Positions 52,617 to 61,838 of a stretch of 64,000 nucleotides of DNA are shown one piece after another. The translations under genes were made by a program, and so were the position numbers. Where the stretch lies: NCBI RefSeq assembly GCF_029688845.1, contig NZ_JARUKW010000002.1:1-64000 (forward strand), read 5' to 3'. The notes under the pieces are model-generated. The model was not told where the DNA came from. It ran no database searches and worked only from the letters and a program-made list of their open reading frames with translations. Each line of letters begins with the position of its first letter. Within the stretch, counting starts at the first letter, position 1. This DNA comes from Natronococcus sp. A-GB1 (GTDB lineage Archaea > Halobacteriota > Halobacteria > Halobacteriales > Natrialbaceae).

Positions 52617-53304
52617 ACTCGAGCCCCGTCGCCCGTGCCGCGGTCGCCTTGAACGAGGCGACGACCTCGCGACCCGGCTCGAGTTCCAGTCGCTCGCGGC
52701 TCGAGCGCGTGACGAGTGCCTCGAGGTCGATTCCCTCGGCCAGCAAAAGCGTGACGCTGGCGATCGCCTCGCCGTCGTCGATCGCCGCGACTGTCCCGGA
52801 AAACCGGTTCCGCAGGCTCGTTCCGTCGGGTTCGGGCGTCTCCGTCGGATCCGTCAGGACGACGGCGTCCGACCGAACCGCGACCTGCACCTCGCGTGCG
52901 CCCGGCGGGACGAGCGCTGTAACCGGGCCGACGGCGGTCTCGACGGTCGCGAGCTCGCCGGTTCGCTCGGCGACAGTGCCCCGAAGGACGGACTCCGTCG
53001 CGGTGGCCACGCCGTCGAGTTCGCTCTCGTGGCGGTCGAACTGCCGGCGGAGCTCGTAGGCGGTCTCCGTCAGCCGGGTGCCGCCGCCGTCCCGACCGCC
53101 CCGCGTTCGCTCCGTGAGCTCGCCGAGTTCGTCCTCGAGTTCGACGACCCGATTCTGCAGTCGCGCGTAGGAACGGCCGAGCGACTCGGCCGCGCCGTGT
53201 AACGATCCTTGCCGGTCGATCGCCTCGAGCATCTCGATATCGCGGCGATCGATCGTGAGGTCACCCGCCGAGAGCTTGGTGCTGAAGTCCTTCTGGATCC
53301 CCAT
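52597..53304 (-). CDS. ModE-type transcription regulator with HTH and TOBE domains
   Basis: 235 residues. An N-terminal LysR/ModE-like winged helix (TIDRRDIEMLEAIDRQGSLHGAAESLGRSYARLQNRV, about 15-55) followed by two TOBE-like segments (about 105-165, and SGTVAAIDDGEAIASVTLLLAEGIDLEALVTRSSRERLELEPGREVVASFKA-type region 168-220). ModE proteins sense molybdate or tungstate through TOBE and repress transport genes. A relic of a wtp/mod transporter lies 49 kb away in this window, but no intact target operon is visible. Start ATG 53304. Confidence 0.85.
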   Translation of the reverse strand: MGIQKDFSTKLSAGDLTIDRRDIEMLEAIDRQGSLHGAAESLGRSYARLQNRVVELEDELGELTERTRGGRDGGGTRLTETAYELRRQFDRHESELDGVATATESVLRGTVAERTGELATVETAVGPVTALVPPGAREVQVAVRSDAVVLTDPTETPEPDGTSLRNRFSGTVAAIDDGEAIASVTLLLAEGIDLEALVTRSSRERLELEPGREVVASFKATAARATGLESIETEE

Positions 53305-53412
53305 CGTTCCTCCTTGCGTGATCCGACAGACCAGCCCGCGATCGATAAACGTCCGGGTTCGTCGAAGAGGTAACCGACGAACTGTTGGCGAACAGCGACG
53401 TACGATCGACCG

Positions 53413-53820
53413 ATGCACGTCCGAGTCGCGGGCCCCGACGACGCCCTCGAGGTCCGGCGGATGCTGGACGCCGCGATGCTCGAGCCAGGCGACGTCGAAG
53501 GTCGGATCGGGGACGGCGACGTCCTCGTCGCCGGCGACCGGAAGGGCGGATCCGACGGAACCGACGAACGGCTTCTGGGCGCGCTCGTGCTCGAGCCCCG
53601 AGAGCGAGGCGCCCACGTCGCGAGCGTCGGCGTTCGCCGTCGCCACCGCGGCCGGGGGATCGGCCGGCGGCTGGTCGAACAAGCGCTCGAGCGCGAACGC
53701 CGGCTCACCGCGCGGTTCGACGACGGCGTACGGCCGTTCTACGAGGCGCTCGAGTTCGCGATCGAACCGATCGGCGAAGACCGACACCGCGGTGTCGCCG
53801 TAGCGGACCGAGGCGAGTGA
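53413..53820 (+). CDS. GNAT-family N-acetyltransferase
   Basis: 135 residues. The acetyl-CoA pyrophosphate-binding motif A is RRRHRGRGIGRRLVEQAL near 74-91. The second half (about 95-120) has the strand and helix of the fold, DDGVRPFYEALEF. Acceptor unknown. Start ATG 53413, divergent from the HTH-TOBE gene with a 108-bp spacer. Confidence 0.85.
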   Translation: MHVRVAGPDDALEVRRMLDAAMLEPGDVEGRIGDGDVLVAGDRKGGSDGTDERLLGALVLEPRERGAHVASVGVRRRHRGRGIGRRLVEQALERERRLTARFDDGVRPFYEALEFAIEPIGEDRHRGVAVADRGE

Positions 53821-53881
53821 GGGGCGTCCCCGTCTCGTGCCGGCGGAAGTTTAACACCGAGAGCGTGGTACGATTCGTCGC

Positions 53882-54247
53882 ATGGCGCTCCAACGGATGC
53901 TCAGCGGAGACCCGTCGAAGAGTTCGAAGCTGTACATCGCGATCGGTCTGCTCTCGCTCGTGAAGGCGATCGTCGTCTACAAGGACCGAAACCGATTCCG
54001 GCGGGAGCTGATCGACGCCGCCCTCTTCCTCGGCGTCGGTATCACGCTCCGGAAGTACAGCCAGCTCAAGGCCGAAAAGCGCGAGGAGATCGAGTCGCAG
54101 GTGCCGGACTGGCTGGCCAGCGCTGCCCAGTCCGAGGCCACCAGGCAGGGCGTCCGTTCGGTCGCGAAACGAAAGCTCGGCGGGGAATCCGAGCCAGAGC
54201 CGGAGCCGACGTTCCGCGATCGCGCTCGAGACGCCGTCTCGCGGTAA
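53882..54247 (+). CDS. Conserved small haloarchaeal protein, unknown function
   Basis: 121 residues with one or two moderately hydrophobic segments (about 17-33, 42-58) and a charged C-terminus (QLKAEKREEIESQVPDWLASAAQSEA ...). It likely associates with the membrane. No family assigned. It follows the GNAT gene in the same direction by about 60 bp. Confidence 0.6.
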   Translation: MALQRMLSGDPSKSSKLYIAIGLLSLVKAIVVYKDRNRFRRELIDAALFLGVGITLRKYSQLKAEKREEIESQVPDWLASAAQSEATRQGVRSVAKRKLGGESEPEPEPTFRDRARDAVSR

Positions 54248-54300
54248 TCGCAGATTCTGTCCGCGGCTTTTTCTCGCGGTGCTGCCACAGTTTGCTCGGC

Positions 54301-55650
54301 TCAGGAGGAGTCCGTCGGCTCGAGCGTCGCCGTGAAGTGGCGGATCTCGGCCATCTCGGGCTCGTCGACGATCTCGAGTCCGGAGACGTCCTCCCGTCGC
54401 TCGAGGACTGCGGCAGCGGTCTCGGCGACGTGCTCCAAGTGCTCGCGGTGGTAGGTCCTGCGGGGTAGCGCCAGCCGAACGAGCTCCGGTCGGTCGGTTT
54501 CGGGAAACGCGAAACTGCCCAGTTCGACCCCGCGGACGCCGCCCTCCCGGTAGAGCTCACAGACCAGCGCCTGGCCCGGGAACGCCTCGGGCTCGAGGTG
54601 AGGGAGGAAGGCGCCGGCGTCGAGGTAGACCGCGTGTCCGCCCGCGGGCGTGTAGATCGGCACGCCGACGGACTCGAGGGCGTCGGCGAGTTCCTGTACC
54701 TGTCCGACGCGGTCGGTAACGTAGGCCTCGTCGACTGCTTCTCGGAGACCGACGGCCATCGCGGCGATATCCCGACCTGCCATCCCGCCGTAGGTGGGAA
54801 ACCCCTCGTAGAGGATCGCACGCTGCTTGCAGGACTCGTACAGCGCGTCGCTGCCGGTGGCGACGAACCCGCCGGCGTTGGCGAGCCCGTCTTTCTTCCC
54901 GCTCATCACGACGGCGTCGGCCAGGCCGAGCTGTTCGCGGGCGACGTCGGCGACCGACGCGTCGGCGAACTCCGCCTCGCGTTCGGTGACGAAGTAGGCG
55001 TTCTCGGCGAACCGACAGGCGTCGATCACGAACGTCGCGCCAATCTCGTCAGCGAACTCGCGAACCGCTCGGGTGTTCTCGACGCTGACGGGCTGGCCCG
55101 CCGCGGAGTTGTTCGTGATCGTCTGGACGACGACTGGCACCCGTTCGGGCCCGTACTCCTCGACGACCGTGCGGGCGCGCTCGAGCGAGGTATTCCCCTT
55201 GAACGGGCCGTCCGCGTCTGGGTCGCGGGCGTCGTCGACCGGGCAGTCGACGGGGTCGGCGCCCTGGTTTGCGATGTGGGCCCGCGTGGTGTCGAAGTGG
55301 GTGTTGTTCGGAACGACGTCGCCCTCTTCGACGAGGGTGCCGTAGAGGACGTTCTCGGCGCCCCGGCCCTGGTGGGCCGGAACGACGTGCGAAAAGCCCA
55401 TCACGTCGGCGACGGCGTCCTCGAGTTCGCCGAAGCTTCGCGAGCCCGCGTAGGCCTCGTCGCCCCGGAACAGCGCCGCCCACTGCTCGTCGCTCATCGC
55501 GCCCGTCCCGCTGTCGGTGAGCAGATCGACGAAGACGTCCGCCGAGTCGAGGTTGAAGACGTTGTACCCGGCCTCCTCGAGGGCGCGCTCGCGCTTCGTC
55601 CTCGAGGGGAGGTGGATCTGCTCGGCGACTTTCGACTTGTATCCGACCAT
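54301..55650 (-). CDS. tnaA: Tryptophanase / tyrosine phenol-lyase family
   Basis: 449-residue PLP enzyme. The PLP lysine is K253 in VMSGKKDGLAN. Other family features: SGTGAMSDEQWAALFRGDEAYAGS near 47, GRGAENVLYGTL near 95 and NNSAAGQPVSVENTRAV near 180. It would cleave Trp to indole, pyruvate and ammonia, or Tyr to phenol, pyruvate and ammonia. The exact substrate cannot be told by eye. Start ATG 55650. Next to an acyl-CoA ligase on the opposite strand. Confidence 0.9.
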   Translation of the reverse strand: MVGYKSKVAEQIHLPSRTKRERALEEAGYNVFNLDSADVFVDLLTDSGTGAMSDEQWAALFRGDEAYAGSRSFGELEDAVADVMGFSHVVPAHQGRGAENVLYGTLVEEGDVVPNNTHFDTTRAHIANQGADPVDCPVDDARDPDADGPFKGNTSLERARTVVEEYGPERVPVVVQTITNNSAAGQPVSVENTRAVREFADEIGATFVIDACRFAENAYFVTEREAEFADASVADVAREQLGLADAVVMSGKKDGLANAGGFVATGSDALYESCKQRAILYEGFPTYGGMAGRDIAAMAVGLREAVDEAYVTDRVGQVQELADALESVGVPIYTPAGGHAVYLDAGAFLPHLEPEAFPGQALVCELYREGGVRGVELGSFAFPETDRPELVRLALPRRTYHREHLEHVAETAAAVLERREDVSGLEIVDEPEMAEIRHFTATLEPTDSS

Positions 55651-55875
55651 ACGACCCCTTCGAGAGCCGCGCAGTTCAATTCGAGTGACGGAACGTGCTC
55701 ACGAACGGTTCGGATCGACCCTCGGCGGATCGATTCGGCGTTCGACGGCCGAATACCGCCATCAGCAGACGGGTTCGCGGACCGAGGTGTTCTCCGAAGC
55801 AACGCTCCGCGAAACAATGTAAGCGTACTGTTCGATAGACGTGCCATTATTAAACCCCGATAATAATTGTCGAGT

Positions 55876-57504
55876 ATGGCTGGCTACGACCAGACGCTGC
55901 GACCGTTCCTCTGGCGCGCCGAACGACTGCATCCCGACCAGGAGGTCGTCTCGCGGACCCACGACGGGATCGTCCGCAACACCTACGCGGAGTACGGCGA
56001 CCGCACTCGGCAGTTGGCGAACGCCCTCGAGGACGCCGGAGTCGAGGACGGCGACCGCGTCGGTACGTTCTGCTGGAACCACCACCGCCACGCGGAGGCC
56101 TACTTCGCGGTGCCAAACATCGGAAGTCAGCTCCACACGATCAACCCGCTGCTTCCGGCCGAGCACATCCAGTACATCGTCGAGAACGCCGAAGACCGGC
56201 TGCTGTTCGTCGATCAGTCGTTGCTCGAACCACTCGAGGCGGCCTACGATCCAGAAGCGTTCGACAGCGTCGAGCAGTTCGTCGTGATGGACGATTCGGT
56301 TCCGGAGACCGGTCTCGAGCCGGTCACCGACTACGAATCGTTCATCGGGGACCAGACGGCGGCGTACGAGTGGCCCGAACTCGACGAGGAGAGTCCGGCA
56401 GGGATGTGTTACACGTCGGGAACGACGGGCAAGCCCAAGGGCGTCGAGTACACTCAGCAGATGCTCTGGAGCCACACGATGATGACGCTGACCCCGCAGG
56501 GACTGGGCATCGCCGAGGACGACGTCATCATGCCGGTCGTCCCGATGTTCCACGTCAACGCGTGGGGGCTGCCGTTCTCGACGACCGCTGCGGGCGCGAA
56601 ACACGTCTATCCTGGGCCTTCGCCCGATCCCGCAGACCTCGTCGAGCTCATCGAGGAGGAAGGCGTCACGATCACCGCAGGCGTGCCGACGGTGTGGTTC
56701 GGCGTTCTGGAGTACGTCGAGGAACACGACGCCGACCTCTACTCGCTCGACCAGATCGTCATCGGCGGCAGCGCGGCCCCCGAGAGCCTGATCCGCGAGT
56801 TCGACGACCGCGGCGTCGAGGTCGTCCACGCCTGGGGGATGACCGAGATGTCCCCGCTCGGCACCGTCGCCCACCTCAAGGCCGATCTCGAGGACCTGCC
56901 CGCCGAGGAGCGCTACGAGAAGCAGGCCAAACAGGGACTGGTCGTCCCAGGCCTCGAGTTCAAGGTCGTCGACGACGACGGCGAGGAAGTCGAGTGGAAC
57001 GGCGAGGAGTTCGGCGAACTCTACGTCCGCGGGCCGTGGGTCACCGACTCCTACTTCGAGCGCCCCGACGCCAACGAAGCCGACTTCGAGGGATCGTGGC
57101 TCAAGACGGGCGACATCGTCACCGTCGACGAGGACGGCTACGTCAAGATCGTCGACCGCGCGAAGGACGTGATCAAGTCCGGCGGCGAATGGATCTCCTC
57201 GGTCGAACTCGAGAACGCCATCATGGCCCACGACGACGTCAGCGAGGCGACCGTCATCGGCGCTCCCCACGAGAAGTGGCAGGAACGGCCCGTCGCGTTC
57301 GTCGTGCCCACCGCCGACGCCGAACTGGGGGAGGACGAACTCCACGACGAGATTCAGGCGTTCGTCGCCGATGACTACCCCGACTGGTGGACCCCCGACG
57401 CGGTCGTCCGCATCGACGAGGTGCCCAAGACCGCCACCGGCAAGTTCGACAAGAAGACGCTCCGCGAGGAGTACGAGACCGAGAGCCTGCTCGAGGACGA
57501 GTAG
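55876..57504 (+). CDS. Long-chain fatty-acid--CoA ligase (AMP-forming)
   Basis: 542-residue ANL enzyme. ATP P-loop [11 protein letters not shown] at about 179-189, A5-like [12 protein letters not shown]7 TGD in [17 protein letters not shown] and the catalytic Lys in [13 protein letters not shown] near the C-terminus. It activates carboxylic acids to acyl-CoA, probably fatty or aromatic. An AT-rich element (ATTATTAAAC, 55846-55855) lies 21-30 bp upstream of ATG 55876. Neighbour of the tryptophanase on the other strand. Confidence 0.92.
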   Translation: MAGYDQTLRPFLWRAERLHPDQEVVSRTHDGIVRNTYAEYGDRTRQLANALEDAGVEDGDRVGTFCWNHHRHAEAYFAVPNIGSQLHTINPLLPAEHIQYIVENAEDRLLFVDQSLLEPLEAAYDPEAFDSVEQFVVMDDSVPETGLEPVTDYESFIGDQTAAYEWPELDEESPAGMCYTSGTTGKPKGVEYTQQMLWSHTMMTLTPQGLGIAEDDVIMPVVPMFHVNAWGLPFSTTAAGAKHVYPGPSPDPADLVELIEEEGVTITAGVPTVWFGVLEYVEEHDADLYSLDQIVIGGSAAPESLIREFDDRGVEVVHAWGMTEMSPLGTVAHLKADLEDLPAEERYEKQAKQGLVVPGLEFKVVDDDGEEVEWNGEEFGELYVRGPWVTDSYFERPDANEADFEGSWLKTGDIVTVDEDGYVKIVDRAKDVIKSGGEWISSVELENAIMAHDDVSEATVIGAPHEKWQERPVAFVVPTADAELGEDELHDEIQAFVADDYPDWWTPDAVVRIDEVPKTATGKFDKKTLREEYETESLLEDE

Positions 57505-57668
57505 GGCGTCGTCGTCTCTCTTTCGACTCGAGGCGAGTGAACCCCTCGAGCACGAGCGGGTTGATCACGACCCGAAGGGGCTCCAGCGGTCGCTCGGCTG
57601 TCGGATGTTGCGAGCGCAAGAATCGGATCGGTTGCCGCGACGATGCACCCGTCAGTACCGCCCTGCCG

Positions 57669-57815
57669 TCACAGCAGCAGCGACAGCACGGCCAGGACCA
57701 GGAACGCGAGGACGAGCCACTTCGCGATGGCCATGGACATACCTGCGACGCCGCCCGCACCGAGCGCCGCGGCGATCAGCGCGATGACGAAGAACACGAT
57801 TGCCAGTTCTAGCAT
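57669..57815 (-). CDS. DUF1328 small membrane protein
   Basis: 48-residue gene below usual length cut-offs. It encodes two helices, [20 protein letters not shown] followed by a GGVAG turn and [18 protein letters not shown], the typical DUF1328 (YtjA-like) pattern of very small hydrophobic proteins. Function unknown; such proteins are often stress-related. Start ATG 57815, stop TGA at 57669-57671. Confidence 0.8.
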   Translation of the reverse strand: MLELAIVFFVIALIAAALGAGGVAGMSMAIAKWLVLAFLVLAVLSLLL

Positions 57816-57959
57816 ACTCCTCTCTTCGAGAGGTTACTAAAAGTGCGTTGAGCCTGAATCTGCCATACAGTAACTTTTCGAGAACGGGTTTGTAGCGACG
57901 GAATCGCCGAGAGCGGAGCGAACGCCGTCCAACGGAGTTCTCTCGCTCTCGGGTGGCCT

Positions 57960-59138
57960 TTAGAAGAGCCCCTGCGTTAGCTCGAGGGTTTCCTCACGAT
58001 CGTCCCAATCGACGAAGATGGCGACGCTGGTCGCGCTCGTGATGATGTCGTGGACGTTGATCCGGGCATCGGAGAGGGGGTTGACGATGTCGCTGATGAT
58101 CCCCGGCTGATTGGGGAGTTCGCCGCCAGTGACGCGGACGACGGCGAGGGACTCGTCGACGGTGACACTCGAGAGTTCGTCGCGGGCGATGACCTCGCGG
58201 TGGAGGATGTTTTCGGCGCGCTCGGCGTCCTCCTCGTCGACGTAGAAGGTGACGCTGTCGAGTCCGCTAGCGACGGCATCGACGTTGATGTCGCTCTCGC
58301 TGAGCGGTTTCGAGAGGTGGTTGAAGACGCCGGGCTGGTTTCGGATCGCCCGTCCGGCGATCGTCAGGCAGGCGAGCGGGCGCTCGCGCAGGTCGACGAG
58401 GTTCTCGAACTCCCCTTCGATGCTCGTGCCGCCCGAGAGGAGATCGCCGTGCTGGTAGTGGACGACCCGAACGGAAAGCGTGCCCTCCTTGTAAGACAGC
58501 GCGGAGGGCGCGACGACTTCGGCGCCGCGAAACGAGAGGTTTCGTAGCTCGTCGACCGAAATCTCGCCGACGTTGCGGGCCCCTTCGACGACGTTTGGGT
58601 CACCGGTCATGACGCCCTCGACGTCGGTGACGATGACGACCTCGTCGGCGTCCATATACTTGCCCATCATCACGGCGGTCGTGTCGCTGCCTCCACGACC
58701 GAGCGTCGTCACCGAGCCGTCCGGTCCCTCGGCCAGGAAGCCGGTGATCACCGGCACCGTTCCGTCGAGGTCGGCGGCGACCTCGCGGGCGCGGCGCTGG
58801 GTCTCCTCGACGTCGACCTCGCCGTACTCGTCGGTGACGATGGGCCAGTTCTCGCTGCCGGGCTCAAGGAAAACCGCGTCGACACCCCGCGCGGTCAGGG
58901 CCGCCTTGAGCATCCGGACCGAGGTCCGCTCGCCCATGCTGACGATCTGGGCTCGATCGGCCTCGTCGGTTTCGAACGTGATCTCGTCGAGCAGTTCGTC
59001 CGTGGTCGACCCCATAGCGCTGGCGACGACCGCGATTTCGTGGCCGTCCTCGACGGCCGCGGCGATCGAGTTCGCGGCGCGGTTGATCCGGTCCCCGCTA
59101 CCGAGACTCGTCCCGCCGAACTTCGCTACGACCCGCAT
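57960..59138 (-). CDS. Aspartate kinase
   Basis: 392 residues. N-terminal amino-acid-kinase fold with KFGGTSLGSGDRINRA, followed by VASAMGSTTDELLDE and VTDVEGVMTGDPNVV. Two ACT domains are visible at the C-terminus (GRAIRNQPGVFNHLSKPLSESDINVDAV and GGELPNQPGIISDIVNPLSDARINVHDI), so it should be feedback regulated by Lys, Thr or Met. First step of the aspartate pathway to Thr, Met and Lys. Confidence 0.95.
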   Translation of the reverse strand: MRVVAKFGGTSLGSGDRINRAANSIAAAVEDGHEIAVVASAMGSTTDELLDEITFETDEADRAQIVSMGERTSVRMLKAALTARGVDAVFLEPGSENWPIVTDEYGEVDVEETQRRAREVAADLDGTVPVITGFLAEGPDGSVTTLGRGGSDTTAVMMGKYMDADEVVIVTDVEGVMTGDPNVVEGARNVGEISVDELRNLSFRGAEVVAPSALSYKEGTLSVRVVHYQHGDLLSGGTSIEGEFENLVDLRERPLACLTIAGRAIRNQPGVFNHLSKPLSESDINVDAVASGLDSVTFYVDEEDAERAENILHREVIARDELSSVTVDESLAVVRVTGGELPNQPGIISDIVNPLSDARINVHDIITSATSVAIFVDWDDREETLELTQGLF

Positions 59139-59326
59139 GCTGACACCTCACAGTCCGCCGGCAACCTGGTGGATTGACTCATGCGAAGTCGTTGCAAGGG
59201 CGGGCAGATAACTGTGTCTCATCGCCCGCATTTTTACCCACACCGATCCGCTTCCCGCAGACTCGGTCCGCTTCCCGCGTCGATGTCGAAGACGACGCAC
59301 GTTCGAACTCCTCGATTCCAACTGGA

Positions 59327-59334
59327 TTTATATT
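59327..59334 (+). promoter_or_regulatory. TATA-like box of the GNAT-like gene
   Basis: TTTATATT lies 25-32 bp before ATG 59359, the spacing of a leaderless promoter. Confidence 0.6.
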
Positions 59335-59358
59335 TGTGGGTGCCATTACCACACCCTA

Positions 59359-59796
59359 ATGAACGTACGGGACGCACTCGAGGCCGACGCCGACGCGATC
59401 GCGGCTATCGCCGACTCCCCGACCGACGTGATGCGGAACCTGGTTCACGATCGAACGGTCCGAGTCGCCGAGGACGGCACCCACGACCCGAACGCCGACG
59501 TCTCGGAGTCCCAGTACGCCGGTTCGGATCCGGAGGATCTACTGGGGTTCGTCAGCTTCGATGCCCGCGAGGATACCGTCCACGTCACTCAGCTCGACGG
59601 GACGCCCGAGGCGTGCAAGCGTTTGCTCGCCGAGCCGGTCCGGTTCGCCGAGCGCGAGGGAATGGCCGTCGAGGTGCTGATCGCGACCGACGCCGACCTC
59701 ATCGAGGACGCCGCTCAGGAGTTAGGGTTCGATCGCTACGGCCCGGGCCCACAGTTTAACGGCGCCTCGACGGTCCGGTTTCGCCTCGAGTCGTAG
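59359..59796 (+). CDS. GNAT-like protein
   Basis: 145 residues beginning MNVRDALEADADAIAAIADSP, a standard GNAT N-terminus, with DLLGFVSFDAREDTVHVTQL as a central strand pair. The usual motif A (Q/R-x-x-G-x-G/A) is weak here; the region EACKRLLAEPVRFAEREGM lacks the GxG. It may be a non-catalytic or divergent GNAT. Its ATG is preceded by a clear TATA-like box. Confidence 0.6.
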   Translation: MNVRDALEADADAIAAIADSPTDVMRNLVHDRTVRVAEDGTHDPNADVSESQYAGSDPEDLLGFVSFDAREDTVHVTQLDGTPEACKRLLAEPVRFAEREGMAVEVLIATDADLIEDAAQELGFDRYGPGPQFNGASTVRFRLES

Positions 59797-59846
59797 ACTG
59801 GTCGTCTCGAACATCGTTCCGTCCGCCGACGATCGCTGACCGACAT

Positions 59847-60329
59847 ATGTCAAACGGATATATAACGTCCGAAGAAAGCCTTCCGAACGCTGAAGAGACA
59901 GAAACAGTACTACAGGTGCGTGACGCTGAGACGAAGGAAATCTTCCACTCTCGGGCGCGTATCGCGAGGGACCCTGCACAGCTCGAACAACCGAAACCAC
60001 TCTCGGTCGTGAGAGGACCCCACGAGACGACAAAAGAACAGTGGTACATCGAGTTCGTTGATGAGACGACGACCACCGAGGAACGCCTCGAGCAGCTGCT
60101 CGAGAAGCAGGCCGACCGATCGAACGTTATTAACACGCGGTCGGGTGATTTAGACGTGTTGCTCCAGTATCTCGTCGAGACCGGACAGTACGAATCGACG
60201 GCAGACGCGACTCGCGAACTCCTGTTCAAGCAGCTCGCCGACGAGTATCCGTCGTTGCTCGAAACTTACGTGGATCTCAAAAACAGGCACGAGTCTGACC
60301 CGCTTCGGAACGTCCTCGAGGACGAATAG
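59847..60329 (+). CDS. Small protein with ribbon-helix-helix-like C-terminus, first gene of the UbiD operon
   Basis: 160 residues. The first half (20-75) is a small beta-rich domain; the second half (about 95-131, VINTRSGDLDVLLQYLVETGQYESTADATRELLFKQL) resembles a ribbon-helix-helix motif, with QYESTADATRELL matching the helix pair. It could bind DNA or act as a small subunit. The stop TAG is followed directly by the ATG of the UbiD gene. A TATA-like TATATAACG occurs inside the first codons (59860-59868), leaving a small doubt over the start. Confidence 0.55.
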   Translation: MSNGYITSEESLPNAEETETVLQVRDAETKEIFHSRARIARDPAQLEQPKPLSVVRGPHETTKEQWYIEFVDETTTTEERLEQLLEKQADRSNVINTRSGDLDVLLQYLVETGQYESTADATRELLFKQLADEYPSLLETYVDLKNRHESDPLRNVLEDE

Positions 60330-61838
60330 ATGTCGGCAAGCTCGTTTCGGACGTTTATCGACGTCCTCGAGCGCAGCGGCGCAATTACGCGGATCACCGA
60401 CGATGTCTCCTGGGATCTCGAGGCGAGCGCGATCACGATGATGGCAATCGAAACCGACGACCGGATCCCGGTTTTCGAGTCGGTTCAGAACCGTCAGTCG
60501 GATACCGACGCTCGGCTCGTCGGAGACCCCTATCGAGGTCCCCAACAGCGTCCCTGGAAGTGGTTCAGTCGTGCGTTCGATCTGCCGGGTGGTTCCGGAC
60601 CAGCCTACTACGAGGGGGTGATCGATCGACTCCGCGAACCGATCGAGCCGCGGATCATCCCCGACACGGAGGCCCCCTGCAAGGAGGTCATCCGGACAGA
60701 CGATGATGCGAGTTTGCTCGAGTTTCCCTGGCCGTATATCCACCAGGGAGACGGCGGTCGGTACGCGACGCTCACAACACTCGTCGCACCGGATCCGGAC
60801 AGCGAGTGGGGAAGCTGGTCGCGCCATCGCGCGATGATCCATGGCGCCTCACGGGCAAGTCTGCTCCTTTTGGCGGGTGAACAGGTCCCCAACCACTACT
60901 ATTTCAACTACGAGCTCGACGACGAACCGATGCCCGTCGCACTGACGATCGGTGCCGGCCCAGCCGTCGAGTCTACTGCAGAGATGTGGATACCCGTCGG
61001 ACGGAGCGAGGTATCCTTTGCTGGCGGGCTACAAGAGTCACCGGTCGACCTCGTTAGGTGTGAGACGAACGACCTCGCCGTCCCGGCCTCCGCCGAGGTC
61101 GTCATCGAAGGTCGGGTACTGCCGAACGAGCGCCTCCACGAGGGACCGTTCGGCGATTACTTCGGGTATATGAACGGTCCCCGCCGATCGATGCCGATAC
61201 TCGAGGTTGACGCGATCACCCACCGCAGCGACCCCTACGTTCCCTTCTGTGTCGAAGGGGCCGGTATCGGATACGGCGAAAACTCCTCGAGTACGTTCGC
61301 GGTCGCGGCGAGCGGCCCGGATGCAACACTCGGGCTACGGATCGCCGGCTTCGACGTCGAACTGGCCGCCCCGTGGCCGTTCACCTCTCGAACGGTCTGG
61401 GTCATCGCGGTTGATCCCGCCTATCCCGGCGTCCTCCACGAACTCGCTAACTTCATCTTCACGACCTGGGGGATGCTCCACATCGACTTCTTCGTCTTCG
61501 TCGACAGCGACGTTAATCCACTGTCGCCCCGTGCGGTGATCGAGGCGATCTCCCTTCATGCCGACCCCTCCTCGGACTTTCACCAGTTCGGCGTCGAGCG
61601 TATGCCGAAAGTTCCGCTCAACATCTACCAGACGCCCGATGAGAAGGGAAGCGCGACGGTCGGCACCTCGAAAACGAAGACGTCGAAGGCGTACATCGAC
61701 GCCTGCGCCGGCAGCGACCGGCCGGCACAGGTGGTCGGCGATCCCGACGCGCGCAAGCAGGCTCGCGAGTTGCTCGTCGAGGCAGGCGTTCCCGAAGCAG
61801 CGTTCGAACCACCGAACACGATCGGAGGGGATCGATGA
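60330..61838 (+). CDS. UbiD-family prenylated-FMN decarboxylase
   Basis: 502 residues. Compared with Fdc1/UbiD, the catalytic Arg is R167 in SWSRHRAMIHG and the acid pair is E271 ... D276 in HEGPFGDYFGY, i.e. the R-E-D/E triad is intact. H189 and E227 match metal-binding positions; the usual metal-binding Asn is Ser162. It should need prFMN from a UbiX not in this window and would (de)carboxylate an aromatic or alpha,beta-unsaturated acid. It starts directly after the small gene and overlaps the next UbiD-like gene by 4 bp. Confidence 0.88.
   Translation: MSASSFRTFIDVLERSGAITRITDDVSWDLEASAITMMAIETDDRIPVFESVQNRQSDTDARLVGDPYRGPQQRPWKWFSRAFDLPGGSGPAYYEGVIDRLREPIEPRIIPDTEAPCKEVIRTDDDASLLEFPWPYIHQGDGGRYATLTTLVAPDPDSEWGSWSRHRAMIHGASRASLLLLAGEQVPNHYYFNYELDDEPMPVALTIGAGPAVESTAEMWIPVGRSEVSFAGGLQESPVDLVRCETNDLAVPASAEVVIEGRVLPNERLHEGPFGDYFGYMNGPRRSMPILEVDAITHRSDPYVPFCVEGAGIGYGENSSSTFAVAASGPDATLGLRIAGFDVELAAPWPFTSRTVWVIAVDPAYPGVLHELANFIFTTWGMLHIDFFVFVDSDVNPLSPRAVIEAISLHADPSSDFHQFGVERMPKVPLNIYQTPDEKGSATVGTSKTKTSKAYIDACAGSDRPAQVVGDPDARKQARELLVEAGVPEAAFEPPNTIGGDR

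Noticed and set aside
59174-59359. 61-codon plus-strand open frame upstream of the GNAT-like gene
   Set aside because: It overlaps the TATA-like box and has no conserved-looking features.
59860-59868. TATA box inside the first codons of the small UbiD-operon gene
   Set aside because: It would imply a start near 59890-59917, but no good ATG is there and the frame from 59847 reads smoothly. Kept as a doubt only.
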